Assembly (NCBI GenBank): GCA_023250155.1
Contig: JAHFBG010000013.1
Coordinates: 1 to 63,730 of the forward strand
Direction of reading: 5' to 3'
DNA length: 63,730 bases
DNA from: Candidatus Melainabacteria bacterium
GTDB lineage: Bacteria > Cyanobacteriota > Vampirovibrionia > 2-02-FULL-35-15
The notes below the pieces were generated by a model. The model was given only the letters and a program-made list of their open reading frames with translations. It did not search any database and was not told where the DNA came from. A program made the position numbers and the translations under genes. Shown piece by piece: positions 43,862-53,546 of this stretch (positions are counted from its first letter, which is position 1; the number at the start of each line of letters is the position of its first letter).

Positions 43862-45472
43862 TTACCTATCACTACATGCATAACATAAATTAAAACTTTT
43901 ATTAACCAAAGGTCCATCTGGAACAATATTTTTTCCCATGGTTGCTTTTGCCACTCCTCTCCAATTCATATATGATGCACTTCTTATATGATATCTAAAT
44001 ATTTTATCTTCTTTATCAAGCATCACCCAATGAACCGATTCTCCTTTTGGAGATTCAACTATTCCAAGACTAGGACTATAAGGTAAATAAGATTTTGTTT
44101 TTACAAGAATTCCCCCTTGTGGCAAATCTTCAATAAGATTTTTAATCAATTTTAAAGATTCATAGACCTCACTAATTCTTATTTTTGTTCTTGCTAATGC
44201 ATCTCCAATATCATTGACAGATATATTTGGTTTATATTCCTTATATAACAGATAAGGATGGTCTCGTCTAACATCTCTATCAATACCTGAACCACGAGCA
44301 CTTGGTCCTACAAGTCCTAAGGATAATGCTGTTTCTTTAGACAAAGAACCTGTTAGTTCTAAACGATCTAATAAGCTATCTGTATTTAAAATTAATTTCA
44401 CCAAGTTATCAAAATCAGTTTTAAATAAATTAAGCTTTAGTAGAAGTTCACGGAAGTACTCATCTGATACATTTTTTTGTAACCCTCCAATAGTATTGAA
44501 GCCTCTAAAGAATCTATGTCCTGTAAGTTTATGTATACCTCGCATAAGAACTTCTCTTAGTCTTGCTGCATGTACTGAAGCAAAACTAAAACCACCAGCT
44601 GAGCAAATAGCCATAAGATCAGCCATATGACTTGAAAGCCTTTCCAGCTCAAGACAGATGGTTCTTATAAAGGCAGCCCTAGGAGGTATTGAAATATCTG
44701 CTAAAGATTCAATTGCTAGACAAAAAGCAGTGGAATGACTATAAGAACACATTCCACAAATATTTTCTGCAAGGGTCAAACACTCGGGTATCGTCTTACC
44801 TTCAGCCATTTTTTCAAGGCCTTTGTGTGTGTAAAATAACTGTACATCAAACTTATGAATTTCTTCTCCCAAAGCACAAAATCTAAGATGCCCTGGTTCA
44901 ATAATTCCAGCATGAATTGGTCCAACTGCTATTTGGTGAAGTCCTTCCGCATGAGGGAATTTAAACTCTAGTTCATGATCTGAAATAGGAAGTTGTTTAT
45001 CTTTCAGAAAATCCTTTCTCAAAGGAAAGTCCTTACCAGGGTGCCAATCTCTATGAAGTACTAAAGGATCAAGATCAATACCACTAGGAACTATTCCAAA
45101 TAAATCATGAATTTCTCTTTCAGCCCAATTTGCACAAGGAACCTTACTAGTAATTGCTGGATATGTTGGATTAGATTTATCTAAATAAGCTTTTAAAGTA
45201 ATTATATAATTAACTTTTCTAAGTGAGAATAAAGCATGGATTTCAAATTGATCAATGCTTTCTCTATTATCAGTTGCTGTAATAGTTAATAATGAAGCAT
45301 TGAGATTAGAGTCATTCATTAAAAGTTCAGAGGCAATTGGTAAGTGACTTTTATCAATTGTAAATTCAAAATGGTTTTGGCTTATAAGCTTATATTTTAG
45401 AGTGTATTCTTTAAGCAGATTTTCAATCAGCCAAGTTGAAACATTTATCTCTTTTGTAGTTTCAGATTTCAT
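43862..45472 (-). CDS. hyfG: HyfG/HycE-like large subunit (NuoC-NuoD fusion)
   Basis: A 536-aa fusion of a NuoC-like domain (residues 1 to ~150, with WAEREIHDLFGI) and a NuoD/[NiFe]-hydrogenase large-subunit domain. The NiFe ligands are kept: Cys239/Cys242 in NICGMCSYSH and Cys530/Cys533 in LCYACSDR at the very C terminus. The usual Arg of the RxCGxC motif is Asn237, and the usual DPC before the last pair is NLC. This points to a hydrogenase-like active site of uncertain activity. There are no hyp maturation genes in the window. Confidence 0.9.
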   Translation of the reverse strand: MKSETTKEINVSTWLIENLLKEYTLKYKLISQNHFEFTIDKSHLPIASELLMNDSNLNASLLTITATDNRESIDQFEIHALFSLRKVNYIITLKAYLDKSNPTYPAITSKVPCANWAEREIHDLFGIVPSGIDLDPLVLHRDWHPGKDFPLRKDFLKDKQLPISDHELEFKFPHAEGLHQIAVGPIHAGIIEPGHLRFCALGEEIHKFDVQLFYTHKGLEKMAEGKTIPECLTLAENICGMCSYSHSTAFCLAIESLADISIPPRAAFIRTICLELERLSSHMADLMAICSAGGFSFASVHAARLREVLMRGIHKLTGHRFFRGFNTIGGLQKNVSDEYFRELLLKLNLFKTDFDNLVKLILNTDSLLDRLELTGSLSKETALSLGLVGPSARGSGIDRDVRRDHPYLLYKEYKPNISVNDIGDALARTKIRISEVYESLKLIKNLIEDLPQGGILVKTKSYLPYSPSLGIVESPKGESVHWVMLDKEDKIFRYHIRSASYMNWRGVAKATMGKNIVPDGPLVNKSFNLCYACSDR

Positions 45473-46971
45473 ATCATATGTCCTCTTGTTACTATTTTTG
45501 TTGCTTCATTTAATAGTTTTAAAAGAGGGGCTGGCATCCATATACCCAAGATAGAAATAAGTACTAGAGGTAATAGCATACTTACAACACCAGATTTACT
45601 CATCTTGTATTTTGTTGATGAAATATTGCTGTCAACATTATTATTTAGTGGACCAATAGTCATTTGTAAAAAGTGATAACTTAATCCTCCAAAAACAATT
45701 AGTAAAAATAAAAGAAATAATATACTAGCAACCCAATAATTCCCTTCAATTCCTCCGCTTAAAATATAAAACTCACTAATAAATATTGAAAATGGAGGCG
45801 AGCCAGCAAGAGCAAGCCCACCAATCAATAATATAGTCCCACTTACTGGCATAACTTGAATAGTACCTTTTAAATGCTCCATATCTTTTGTATGAAATTT
45901 AAGAGCAAGATTTCCTGAGGTAAAGAACATGAGAGATTTTACCATGGCATGATTTACCATGTGAAACAATGCACCAAAGATAGCTAGAGGATTTGCAAAT
46001 CCAATTCCACAAGCAATAATTCCAATATGCTCTAAGCTTGAATAAGCAAGAAGTCTTTTTATATTTTTTTGTGTGATTATAAATATGCCTGAAATGCCAA
46101 TTGATAAAAGTCCAAAAAATAAAATCAGCTTATTTGAAAAATCATTTCCCACTGAAAGATTTGTTATAATAGCAAATCTAAGAATTCCATAAATTCCGCA
46201 TTTAATAAGAACACCAGAAAGAAGAGCACTTACAGGTGTAGGTGCTTCACTATGTGCATCAGGAAGCCAGGAATGCATTGGAGCAAGACCAGCCTTAGTT
46301 CCAAATCCTATGAGTATAAAAACAAATGCAACTTTCATTAGGTCTGGATCAAGCTTGTGAGCAATCGTAACTAAATAATCCCAGTTTAATCCTAAAGATT
46401 TCATCCCTCCAACATGAGTAACTGCATAGTAAGCAAGGATAATGCCTATCATAGCAAAAGCAATACCCACGGTACAAAGAATAATATATTTCCATGCAGC
46501 TTCAACAGGAGCCTCTCTATTATAATAGCCAACCAAAAAAGCAGAAGCAAGAGTTGAGAGTTCTATAGCAATCCATAAAACCCCCATACTGTTTACAGTT
46601 ACAGTAAGCAACATTGAAAAAACAAAAGCATTTAGTAGCAAGTAGTATCCCTTCAATTTCCAAATATTCTGAATTTTTTCTTCTACTTCATTTGTCATAT
46701 AGCTAATTGAATAAATGGATACAATAGTACCAACTAAGGTGACAAGAAAAATCATTAATCCACTTAATGCATCAAGATATATAGAGTTATTAAACATACT
46801 CATGAATCCAAAACTTAGAATGTCCTTGACAATAAAAAGTGCAAGAATAAATGAGAAAACCATCCAAGAAGCTTGAAGAAGACCAATGATTTTTTTATTT
46901 TTTGGTAATAAGACTGAAAAACCTGCTAGAGCTGGAATACTATAAAGCAATAATATTTTATTTATATCCAT
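45469..46971 (-). CDS. hyfF: HyfF-like proton-pumping membrane subunit
   Basis: A 500-aa NuoM/N-type antiporter-like subunit with about 13-14 helices. LWIAIELSTLASAFLVGYY includes the conserved helix-5 Glu, FGTKAGLAPMHSWLPDAHSEAP is the helix-7 Lys region, and a further lysine lies in QKNIKRLLAYSSLEHIG. These charged residues suggest it can move protons or Na+. It overlaps hyfG by 4 bp and lies 2 bp after hyfE. Confidence 0.92.
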   Translation of the reverse strand: MDINKILLLYSIPALAGFSVLLPKNKKIIGLLQASWMVFSFILALFIVKDILSFGFMSMFNNSIYLDALSGLMIFLVTLVGTIVSIYSISYMTNEVEEKIQNIWKLKGYYLLLNAFVFSMLLTVTVNSMGVLWIAIELSTLASAFLVGYYNREAPVEAAWKYIILCTVGIAFAMIGIILAYYAVTHVGGMKSLGLNWDYLVTIAHKLDPDLMKVAFVFILIGFGTKAGLAPMHSWLPDAHSEAPTPVSALLSGVLIKCGIYGILRFAIITNLSVGNDFSNKLILFFGLLSIGISGIFIITQKNIKRLLAYSSLEHIGIIACGIGFANPLAIFGALFHMVNHAMVKSLMFFTSGNLALKFHTKDMEHLKGTIQVMPVSGTILLIGGLALAGSPPFSIFISEFYILSGGIEGNYWVASILFLLFLLIVFGGLSYHFLQMTIGPLNNNVDSNISSTKYKMSKSGVVSMLLPLVLISILGIWMPAPLLKLLNEATKIVTRGHMI

Positions 46972-46973
46972 AT

Positions 46974-47663
46974 TTACCCTCTAAGCTTTGTCAGTTCTTC
47001 TACATTTATCGTTTCAAAAGATTGTCTTATTCTGTACACCCATACACCCATTACAAGAGCTCCAATTAAAAGATCAAGCAAGATCCCCATCTCTACTACA
47101 TTTGGCATTTCAAAAATTGTATCAATCGTCAAAGCAAAAATACCATTTTCCATAACATAAAGACCAATAATCTGAACCAATGCTTTTTTTCTTGTCATCA
47201 TAATAAAAAGTCCAATTAAAATTACTGAAATAGAAGTGCTAAGTAAACCACTTGACAACACATGTAACTCTTTTTCTATACCAATATTGGGAATGATTGC
47301 AAAAATCAGTGCAGTTAAAGTGCAGTTTAAAAGCATTGAAACTGGCAAAGCAACATATGTTTCTATCTCTCTATTTATTTGTATTTGCTTTAAAACAAAC
47401 ATTAATATCGTTGGAATTAAGATACACTTACCCACAAAAATAATTGTGGAAATAATAAGGATATGAGGATTGTGATTTACCACACCAGCAATAAACATAA
47501 TTAATATAAGGCTCAAAGATTGGATTGCAAAAAATCTAATCATAGTTTCAATTCTGTGACATCCTGACATTAAAATACTTACCAAAAGGACAACTCCAAC
47601 CAAGTAGCTAGATAAGCTTTCATGATTATGATCTAAAATAAATTGTGTTAGTGTAACATTCAT
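46974..47663 (-). CDS. hyfE: HyfE-like membrane subunit
   Basis: A 229-aa protein with about seven helices, matching the HyfE family (a fusion-like relative of NuoK): LYVMENGIFALTIDTIFEMP, then MGILLDLLIGALVMGVWVYRI, which is the family's typical C-terminal region. It overlaps hyfC by 4 bp. Confidence 0.88.
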   Translation of the reverse strand: MNVTLTQFILDHNHESLSSYLVGVVLLVSILMSGCHRIETMIRFFAIQSLSLILIMFIAGVVNHNPHILIISTIIFVGKCILIPTILMFVLKQIQINREIETYVALPVSMLLNCTLTALIFAIIPNIGIEKELHVLSSGLLSTSISVILIGLFIMMTRKKALVQIIGLYVMENGIFALTIDTIFEMPNVVEMGILLDLLIGALVMGVWVYRIRQSFETINVEELTKLRG

Positions 47664-48631
47664 ACTCCAAGTCCTTTTCCTTTATAAACACTAATGACAA
47701 GAGCAATTATAGACATAATAAATGAAGTCATAAGAATGTCACGAACTCTAAACAATCTAACTTTAGCAACTATTGTTTCAATAAACACAATAAACGTACT
47801 AACAATTAAAACTTTTAAAAGATAAATTATCACTGCAAAACATAAACTTGCAAAAGTAAAACCTGGCATTGTATACAAAGGAAATAAAAGATTTGCAATC
47901 AATGAAATTATAATTAATTGCTTAAGCCAACCAGAGAAGAACATGATGCCAAGCTGTTTACCAGAATATTCTAAAAGCATTCCCTCATGAACCATGGTTA
48001 GTTCATAATGGGTTTCTTGGTTATCAAAAGGAATCCTACACATCTCAGCTAAACTTGCTATAAAAATTGCAATAATTGAAAGAATATAAGTTGGTGTATA
48101 TAAAGCAACTCCTTTGCTGGCTAACTGATTCACTGTTTCACAAATATTATTCGTTCCATACATACACACAAAAACAAATAAAGGAAGTAACATCACTGGT
48201 TCAATTAAAGTAGCAAACATCATTTCCCTACTACTGGCCATACTACAGAAGCTGCTTCCTGGCTCACATGCACTAGATGTCATAAAAAAACGACCTAAGC
48301 CAAACAGATAAATAAAAAGAATTATTCCTCCAAGTGAGACTATAAACTCTTCTGAGGTGAAAGTTGGAATAAGCAAACCTGCTGCTAAGGTTGTACTAAA
48401 AACTATAAACGGTGTAATCGAAAATAACCAAGATGTTTGATTTGAAGCTACTGTCTCTTTATGAAAATATTTTATTAAATCATAGTAGCCTTGTAAGATA
48501 GGAGGACCAATACGTCCTTGCATCATTGCTTTAATTTTTTTTATGTAGCTATGTATAAATGGTGCAAACAATAGAAGAAGACCTGTATGGGTTAACAGTA
48601 AAGTTAAATGTTTTAGGATATTGTAGTTCAT
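47660..48631 (-). CDS. hyfC: HyfC/NuoH-like membrane subunit
   Basis: A 323-aa NuoH-type subunit with about eight helices that anchors the soluble arm. KIKAMMQGRIGPPILQGYYDL and AEMCRIPFDNQETHYELTMV, with the conserved acidic loop, are diagnostic. It overlaps hyfB and hyfE by 4 bp each. Confidence 0.92.
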   Translation of the reverse strand: MNYNILKHLTLLLTHTGLLLLFAPFIHSYIKKIKAMMQGRIGPPILQGYYDLIKYFHKETVASNQTSWLFSITPFIVFSTTLAAGLLIPTFTSEEFIVSLGGIILFIYLFGLGRFFMTSSACEPGSSFCSMASSREMMFATLIEPVMLLPLFVFVCMYGTNNICETVNQLASKGVALYTPTYILSIIAIFIASLAEMCRIPFDNQETHYELTMVHEGMLLEYSGKQLGIMFFSGWLKQLIIISLIANLLFPLYTMPGFTFASLCFAVIIYLLKVLIVSTFIVFIETIVAKVRLFRVRDILMTSFIMSIIALVISVYKGKGLGV

Positions 48632-50604
48632 AGTTTAATCCAGGCAAGAGAAAGAATTAGTGCAAGAAAAATATACAAAAGATAAATTTGTAATACTCCT
48701 GATTGAAGTGGTTTTATTTTATGAGAGAAACTTATAAGTCCATTAACAATAGGAAGATAAATATAATTGTGATAAAAACTCTCTGGTGTGTGGAGTTCTG
48801 AAAATATTACTTTTAAGGGCTGACTAAAACCTGTCGGTGTATGTTGAAACTCTGCTTTTGGAGTAACACCACAACTCCAGGTCTCTTCTTTTCTTACGGG
48901 TAATTTTGATCCATATATTTTTGAGAAGCTATAAATGAAGAAAAATCCAGCAATAAGAACTATCAGTATTGCTAATGGAGAGATAGAAGCAAAGTTATTA
49001 TTTCCCAACAATATAAAACGACTATTAACAGTTAACAAATTTTGAAGATTTCCATTCGAAGAGCTATCAAGCCCAACGATAAAAGATGCAGCATTTTTCA
49101 GTAAGGGAAATAACATAAATGGAATAACCCCTATTAAAAAACATAGTAAAGTTAATATTCCACTTCCTAGATTCATAGAATATGAAACTTCTTTTACATG
49201 GTGAACCTGATGAGTTCTGGGTATTCCAAGAAAGATACCAGAGAAAGTTTTTACAAAAACAGCAGCACAAATTGCGCTGGTAAAACCAAGAAGACTAGCC
49301 ACAACGGGGGCAATCAATTTAATAAAACCAGGTTTAAGCTCATATAAAGTTAGAAGTGTCTGAAACGTTAACCACTCACTTATAAATCCATTGAAAAGTG
49401 GAAATGCACAAATTGCTAGTGACCCAATAAGAAATAAGAAAGCAGTTTTTGGCATAAATTTAATTAAGCCTCCTAATTTTTCAATATTTCTAGTGTGAGT
49501 ACGGGACACAATTGAACCTGCACAAGTAAATAATAGTCCTTTAAAAAGAGAATGATTTAAAGAATGAAATAAAGAAGCTACTAAAGCAATGGTCGCCAAG
49601 ACTGTTTGATCAAAACTATAAAATATCATAGAAGCACCAACTGAAAGTAAAATCACACCAATATTTTCTATACTGCTATAAGCTAAAATCCGCTTAATAT
49701 CAATTTCAGAAGAAGCAAAAATTATCCCTAATACAGCAGTTGTAATTCCTATAAAGACAACAAATACTCCCCACCAAGAAGGGAATGGGCTTAGAAAGTC
49801 AAAAACAAATCTTAGTATTCCATATATTCCTGTCTTAATCATTACACCTGACATAAGAGCTGAAATATGACTTGGTGCAGCTGGGTGTGCCTGTGGAAGC
49901 CAAATATGCAGAGGTACAATTCCAGCTTTAGTACCAAAGCCAAATAAGACACATAAAAACAAAACTGTTTTTAAAGAAACAGGCATTAAGTTTGAAGCTT
50001 CATGAAAGGATGAAAATGAAAAACTTCCAGTATATTTACCAAAAATAAGAAATGATAAGAGAAGAAATGCTGAACCAATATGTGTCATTAAAAGATAAAT
50101 AAAACCAGCATTTTTTGATTCAGTACTTTTAATATCAAAAATCACAAAAGCAAAAGAAATTAAAGTCATTAATTCCCAGAATATTAAAAACTGAAAACCA
50201 TTTCCTGATAAAACTACAAATAGCATTGAAAGAATAAATAGATGATACAGAGTACACAATAAGCCAATATTTTTTTCAAGATATTCTGATTTAAGATAGC
50301 CAATTGAGTAGATTGAGACTGGAATTACTAGTAATGAAATCATAAAAACAAAAAAAGCTGATAAAGGATCTATAGTTAATTCAAGTTTCCCAAATGGAAA
50401 ACCAACTAAATAGTCAAGAGTATAGGAATGTTGGTTTATCAGTGAAAATACAGAACTTATTAAACTAAGTGTAGATGCAATAATTGCAAAAATATTAGAT
50501 GCAACAATTGAAAGACTCTTCGATTTGATACAAATAAGGGATGCCAATATCGCCCCAAGTACAAAGATAAGGAACGAATATTTGAGCAATAAGGCTTCTA
50601 ACAT
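48628..50604 (-). CDS. hyfB: HyfB/NuoL-like membrane subunit
   Basis: A 658-aa NuoL-type antiporter-like subunit, first structural gene of the complex. It has about 15-16 helices. LIFWELMTLISFAFVIFD (conserved Glu), FGTKAGIVPLHIWLPQAHPAAP and EIDIKRILAYSSIENIG are the ion-path motifs. The ATG at 50604 is right for the first helix. Its 5' end overlaps the 3' end of the ArsR gene by 110 bp in another frame, which is unusual. Confidence 0.93.
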   Translation of the reverse strand: MLEALLLKYSFLIFVLGAILASLICIKSKSLSIVASNIFAIIASTLSLISSVFSLINQHSYTLDYLVGFPFGKLELTIDPLSAFFVFMISLLVIPVSIYSIGYLKSEYLEKNIGLLCTLYHLFILSMLFVVLSGNGFQFLIFWELMTLISFAFVIFDIKSTESKNAGFIYLLMTHIGSAFLLLSFLIFGKYTGSFSFSSFHEASNLMPVSLKTVLFLCVLFGFGTKAGIVPLHIWLPQAHPAAPSHISALMSGVMIKTGIYGILRFVFDFLSPFPSWWGVFVVFIGITTAVLGIIFASSEIDIKRILAYSSIENIGVILLSVGASMIFYSFDQTVLATIALVASLFHSLNHSLFKGLLFTCAGSIVSRTHTRNIEKLGGLIKFMPKTAFLFLIGSLAICAFPLFNGFISEWLTFQTLLTLYELKPGFIKLIAPVVASLLGFTSAICAAVFVKTFSGIFLGIPRTHQVHHVKEVSYSMNLGSGILTLLCFLIGVIPFMLFPLLKNAASFIVGLDSSSNGNLQNLLTVNSRFILLGNNNFASISPLAILIVLIAGFFFIYSFSKIYGSKLPVRKEETWSCGVTPKAEFQHTPTGFSQPLKVIFSELHTPESFYHNYIYLPIVNGLISFSHKIKPLQSGVLQIYLLYIFLALILSLAWIKL

Positions 50605-50950
50605 AATTTTTAATTTTACGCCCCACTTTCTTTTTATTTATTTTGCTTAGTAGATCTCTTATTCCCGCAAGTTGGTTGTTAAATATTACTTTTGCTATAT
50701 CAAGAAGTTTAAATATGGTGGGATCTTTGATTGAATAAAAAACATTACTTCTTTCTTTACGAGTGCTTACGATGTTATTTGCTCTCAATATGGCTAGTTG
50801 TTGTGAGACATTTGGACCTTCAATATTTAGGATTTCTCGAAGATGATTTACAGTGTGTTCATCATCTCTAAGAGCATCAATAATTTGAATTCTTATAGGA
50901 TTAGCCAGGGCTTTAAAAAATTCAGCTTTAAATTCACTTGGTTTTTTCAT
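50495..50950 (-). CDS. ArsR-family transcriptional regulator
   Basis: From the ATG at 50950 (MKKPSEFKAEFFKALANP) it is 151 aa. The frame is open to 50989, but that would read through the operator palindrome. The winged HTH has ALANPIRIQIIDALRD, the recognition helix GPNVSQQLAILRANNIV and a wing with RSNVFYSI. No ELCVCDL metal site is present, so it may sense redox or sulfur species or another signal. The last ~40 residues (after KKVGRK) look unlike ArsR proteins and overlap hyfB, suggesting a 3' frameshift or extension. It likely controls the hyf operon and itself. Confidence 0.85.
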   Translation of the reverse strand: MKKPSEFKAEFFKALANPIRIQIIDALRDDEHTVNHLREILNIEGPNVSQQLAILRANNIVSTRKERSNVFYSIKDPTIFKLLDIAKVIFNNQLAGIRDLLSKINKKKVGRKIKNYVRSLIAQIFVPYLCTWGDIGIPYLYQIEESFNCCI

Positions 50951-50961
50951 GACATTATAAT

Positions 50962-50981
50962 ATCTGCGAATATTCGCAGAT
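50962..50981. promoter_or_regulatory. perfect 20-bp palindrome, likely ArsR operator
   Basis: atctgcgaatattcgcagat is its own reverse complement and lies 11 bp upstream of the ArsR start codon. Position and symmetry fit autoregulation by a homodimeric ArsR protein and control of the hyf operon. Confidence 0.75.
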
Positions 50982-51147
50982 TCATACATACTAACACATA
51001 AGAATATTTAGATTGCTCTTAGGTTTATATTTATTAACCCTCTTGAGAGCAAAAAATCTCTCCAGTTTCTTTAGTGCAACTAATCAAGCAAGCGATATCC
51101 TTCTTTTTCTTTATATCTTTGTGTAATAAAATAGAGCTGTATTTGAG

Positions 51148-52248
51148 ATGCAAAATAAAGAAAAATCTTTAATTAAAGAAGAAATTGTACCTTTAACAAG
51201 TTTACGAGGCATTGCTGCACTTTGGGTTGTAATTTTACATTTTAAACTTTTGGCTAGTGAATATTGTATTGATTTTGGATTATTTTCAAAGGTTATTGAT
51301 AAAGGCTATATGGGAGTAGATTTCTTTTTTATTCTTAGCGGATTTATTATTTCCTACGTTTATATGGATAAGTTATCTCAACCATCTATAAAAAAAATAT
51401 TTAAGTATTTAATTTTCAGGCTTGGAAGGATTTATCCATTACATTTTTTCATCATACTAATCTATGTTTTTTGCATATATGGCTTGAAAATCAAATTAGC
51501 AGGATTATACACTTCTCATACATTGATTTTAAATCTTTTTAACGTTCATGGCTGGGAATTTGTTTTTACCGACACCTCTCAGTCTTGGAATAATCCCTCA
51601 TGGACAATTAGTACTGAATGGTTTTCATATTTATTATTTCCTTTGCTTGCATTTTTTATTTATAGGATAAAAAGTATATATGCCAACATTTTTCTTATTA
51701 TTTTTTTATCATCAATTATGTTTTTGTATTGCAAAGATAATGGGTTTCTGAATTTAAATTTATTTATGAAAGGAATAATAGCAAGAACCGCCTGGGAGTT
51801 TATATGTGGAATGTGTTTATTTAATATTTATTTAGCAGTAAAAAATCAAAGACATAACTATGACCATTTATTTTCAACAAGCTGTTTCATACTTCTACTG
51901 ATTATTTTATTTTTTAAGAATACTCTTTTAAAAGATTTTATTTGTGTATTTCTACTAGGTCTAAGTATCCTTTTTTCTAGTAAAAGCTCAAATTTTATAA
52001 AAACAGCTTTAAGTTCTGTTCTTATGAAATGGCTTGGTATAAACTCTTATTCTATTTATATGATTCATTTTATTTGCTTGTTAATATTTAAGTTAAAATT
52101 TCAAGATTTTGGAATTCATTCTAGGCTCTTTGCTACAGGCATTTATATTTCCATAATTCTTCTTCTTGCTCATTTTTTATATACTTTTGTTGAAAAACCT
52201 TGCAGGGATTATTTCAGGAATTTAGTAACTTTATTTAAAATATCATAA
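51148..52248 (+). CDS. acyltransferase 3 family membrane protein
   Basis: A 366-aa OafA-like membrane acyltransferase with about ten helices. TSLRGIAALWVVILHFKLL has the catalytic His, GYMGVDFFFILSGFIISYVY is the second signature, and WNNPSWTISTEWFSYLLFP the third. Such enzymes O-acetylate surface polysaccharides or lipids. The substrate is unknown. Its 3' end overlaps the convergent nucleotidyltransferase-like gene by 40 bp. Confidence 0.9.
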   Translation: MQNKEKSLIKEEIVPLTSLRGIAALWVVILHFKLLASEYCIDFGLFSKVIDKGYMGVDFFFILSGFIISYVYMDKLSQPSIKKIFKYLIFRLGRIYPLHFFIILIYVFCIYGLKIKLAGLYTSHTLILNLFNVHGWEFVFTDTSQSWNNPSWTISTEWFSYLLFPLLAFFIYRIKSIYANIFLIIFLSSIMFLYCKDNGFLNLNLFMKGIIARTAWEFICGMCLFNIYLAVKNQRHNYDHLFSTSCFILLLIILFFKNTLLKDFICVFLLGLSILFSSKSSNFIKTALSSVLMKWLGINSYSIYMIHFICLLIFKLKFQDFGIHSRLFATGIYISIILLLAHFLYTFVEKPCRDYFRNLVTLFKIS

Positions 52249-53411
52249 AATAATTCAGCTAGTTTATTTGTATAAGATTCATCTTTCTTGGTTTGTGTTA
52301 AAACTAAACCAGAGAAATTCTTCTCTCTTCGTTCAAAATATTCAATCAACTCTTCTTGTAATCGCTCAATAGACTCAAGCTCTGGTAATGAATAGCTAAC
52401 TATTGCTTGATATTTATCTTCATCAAACTTCTTCTTCAATCCTTTGTATTCATCTAGTAGCCATTTATATTCTTTCCCTCTTCCTCTAAGTGCAAACATT
52501 TGGTACATTCTCTTTATATATTTAAGTTTTTTTACTTCAGGCACATTATTTTTAGTACTATCTTGAATCTTTCCAAGGAATTCATAATAAAATTTTTCTT
52601 CTTCACCAAGAATACCCTCTATTCCTACCTCTTTTAACTTATCTCTAAGCTTAGTTAAGCTATCATTAGTACCGTAAAAATTATCAAATGCTTTGTATCT
52701 ACCCATGGTTGACTTGTTTCCAAAGAGTTTATCTAAGTGTTCAATTGTTATATGCATCCCATACATTTTCTCTGTTTTATCTTTAATACTCCATCCTTGT
52801 ACTCCCCAGTTATGAAAGGAAAGCTGTTTATCTGTTTCTGTAGTAATTCCATTTTTTTGTAACACGTCAAATAAATGTTTAATTAATTTAAGTTTTTGTT
52901 TATCAGACAAATCCTTATTTGTATGAACTCTTAAATCTATATCTTGAATATTATCCCAATCTGGAGTTCTTTCATCTTCTAGCAATGCATAAGTTATTGA
53001 ACCTGCTGTTGATACTAAGACTAAATTATTTTTCAATCGATCTTCAGCTGCTTTAAATAAAGTTTTTACAAGGCTAACGCTATTATCACCAAATCTATCT
53101 GGCAGTAAATCAAAACTTTCTATTGGCATTTTATTTTTGTGAACAAATCTAATATTGCCTATTGCTGGGTAAGAATTTTTATTAGTGATTGTTTCTTGCC
53201 TTTGATTAGTTAACAGAGCATATTCATCTAATTCTTGCTTGGCAATTAAGATATTTCTGCCAACTTCACTTGATTGACATTGAAATCCTATGGAGGTGTG
53301 GCTTATTTCAGAAATAGATTTGTGGCTTCTCTCTGCATAGTCACTAAAGTCAAAAGCCAGTAATGGTGATGTAATTTGAGCCTGAGGTCCAGTTATTATA
53401 GTTTTCGACAT
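52209..53411 (-). CDS. nucleotidyltransferase-fold protein, 400 aa
   Basis: Soluble 400-aa protein without a family name that I can give. Near residues 134-160 it carries VSTAGSITYAL and DIDLRVHT, the GS...DxD pattern of the pol-beta/MNT nucleotidyltransferase fold. The C-terminal half is Lys/Glu-rich and helical. Given its place at the edge of a region with two AbiE systems, it may be a toxin-type or RNA-modifying nucleotidyltransferase, by inference. It has no adjacent antitoxin-like gene on the same strand. The start at 53411 is plausible. Confidence 0.55.
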   Translation of the reverse strand: MSKTIITGPQAQITSPLLAFDFSDYAERSHKSISEISHTSIGFQCQSSEVGRNILIAKQELDEYALLTNQRQETITNKNSYPAIGNIRFVHKNKMPIESFDLLPDRFGDNSVSLVKTLFKAAEDRLKNNLVLVSTAGSITYALLEDERTPDWDNIQDIDLRVHTNKDLSDKQKLKLIKHLFDVLQKNGITTETDKQLSFHNWGVQGWSIKDKTEKMYGMHITIEHLDKLFGNKSTMGRYKAFDNFYGTNDSLTKLRDKLKEVGIEGILGEEEKFYYEFLGKIQDSTKNNVPEVKKLKYIKRMYQMFALRGRGKEYKWLLDEYKGLKKKFDEDKYQAIVSYSLPELESIERLQEELIEYFERREKNFSGLVLTQTKKDESYTNKLAELFYDILNKVTKFLK

Positions 53412-53546
53412 TTTTCATTTCTTTATCAGAGTTAAATAAAATTAAAATAATTTTACCATCACTATTAGGCTTAAAGAATTAAGACAAATCATAACATCAG
53501 TGAAATATACCCCTATACTCTCTTCAAAGTAAGGTGATTGTTTAAA

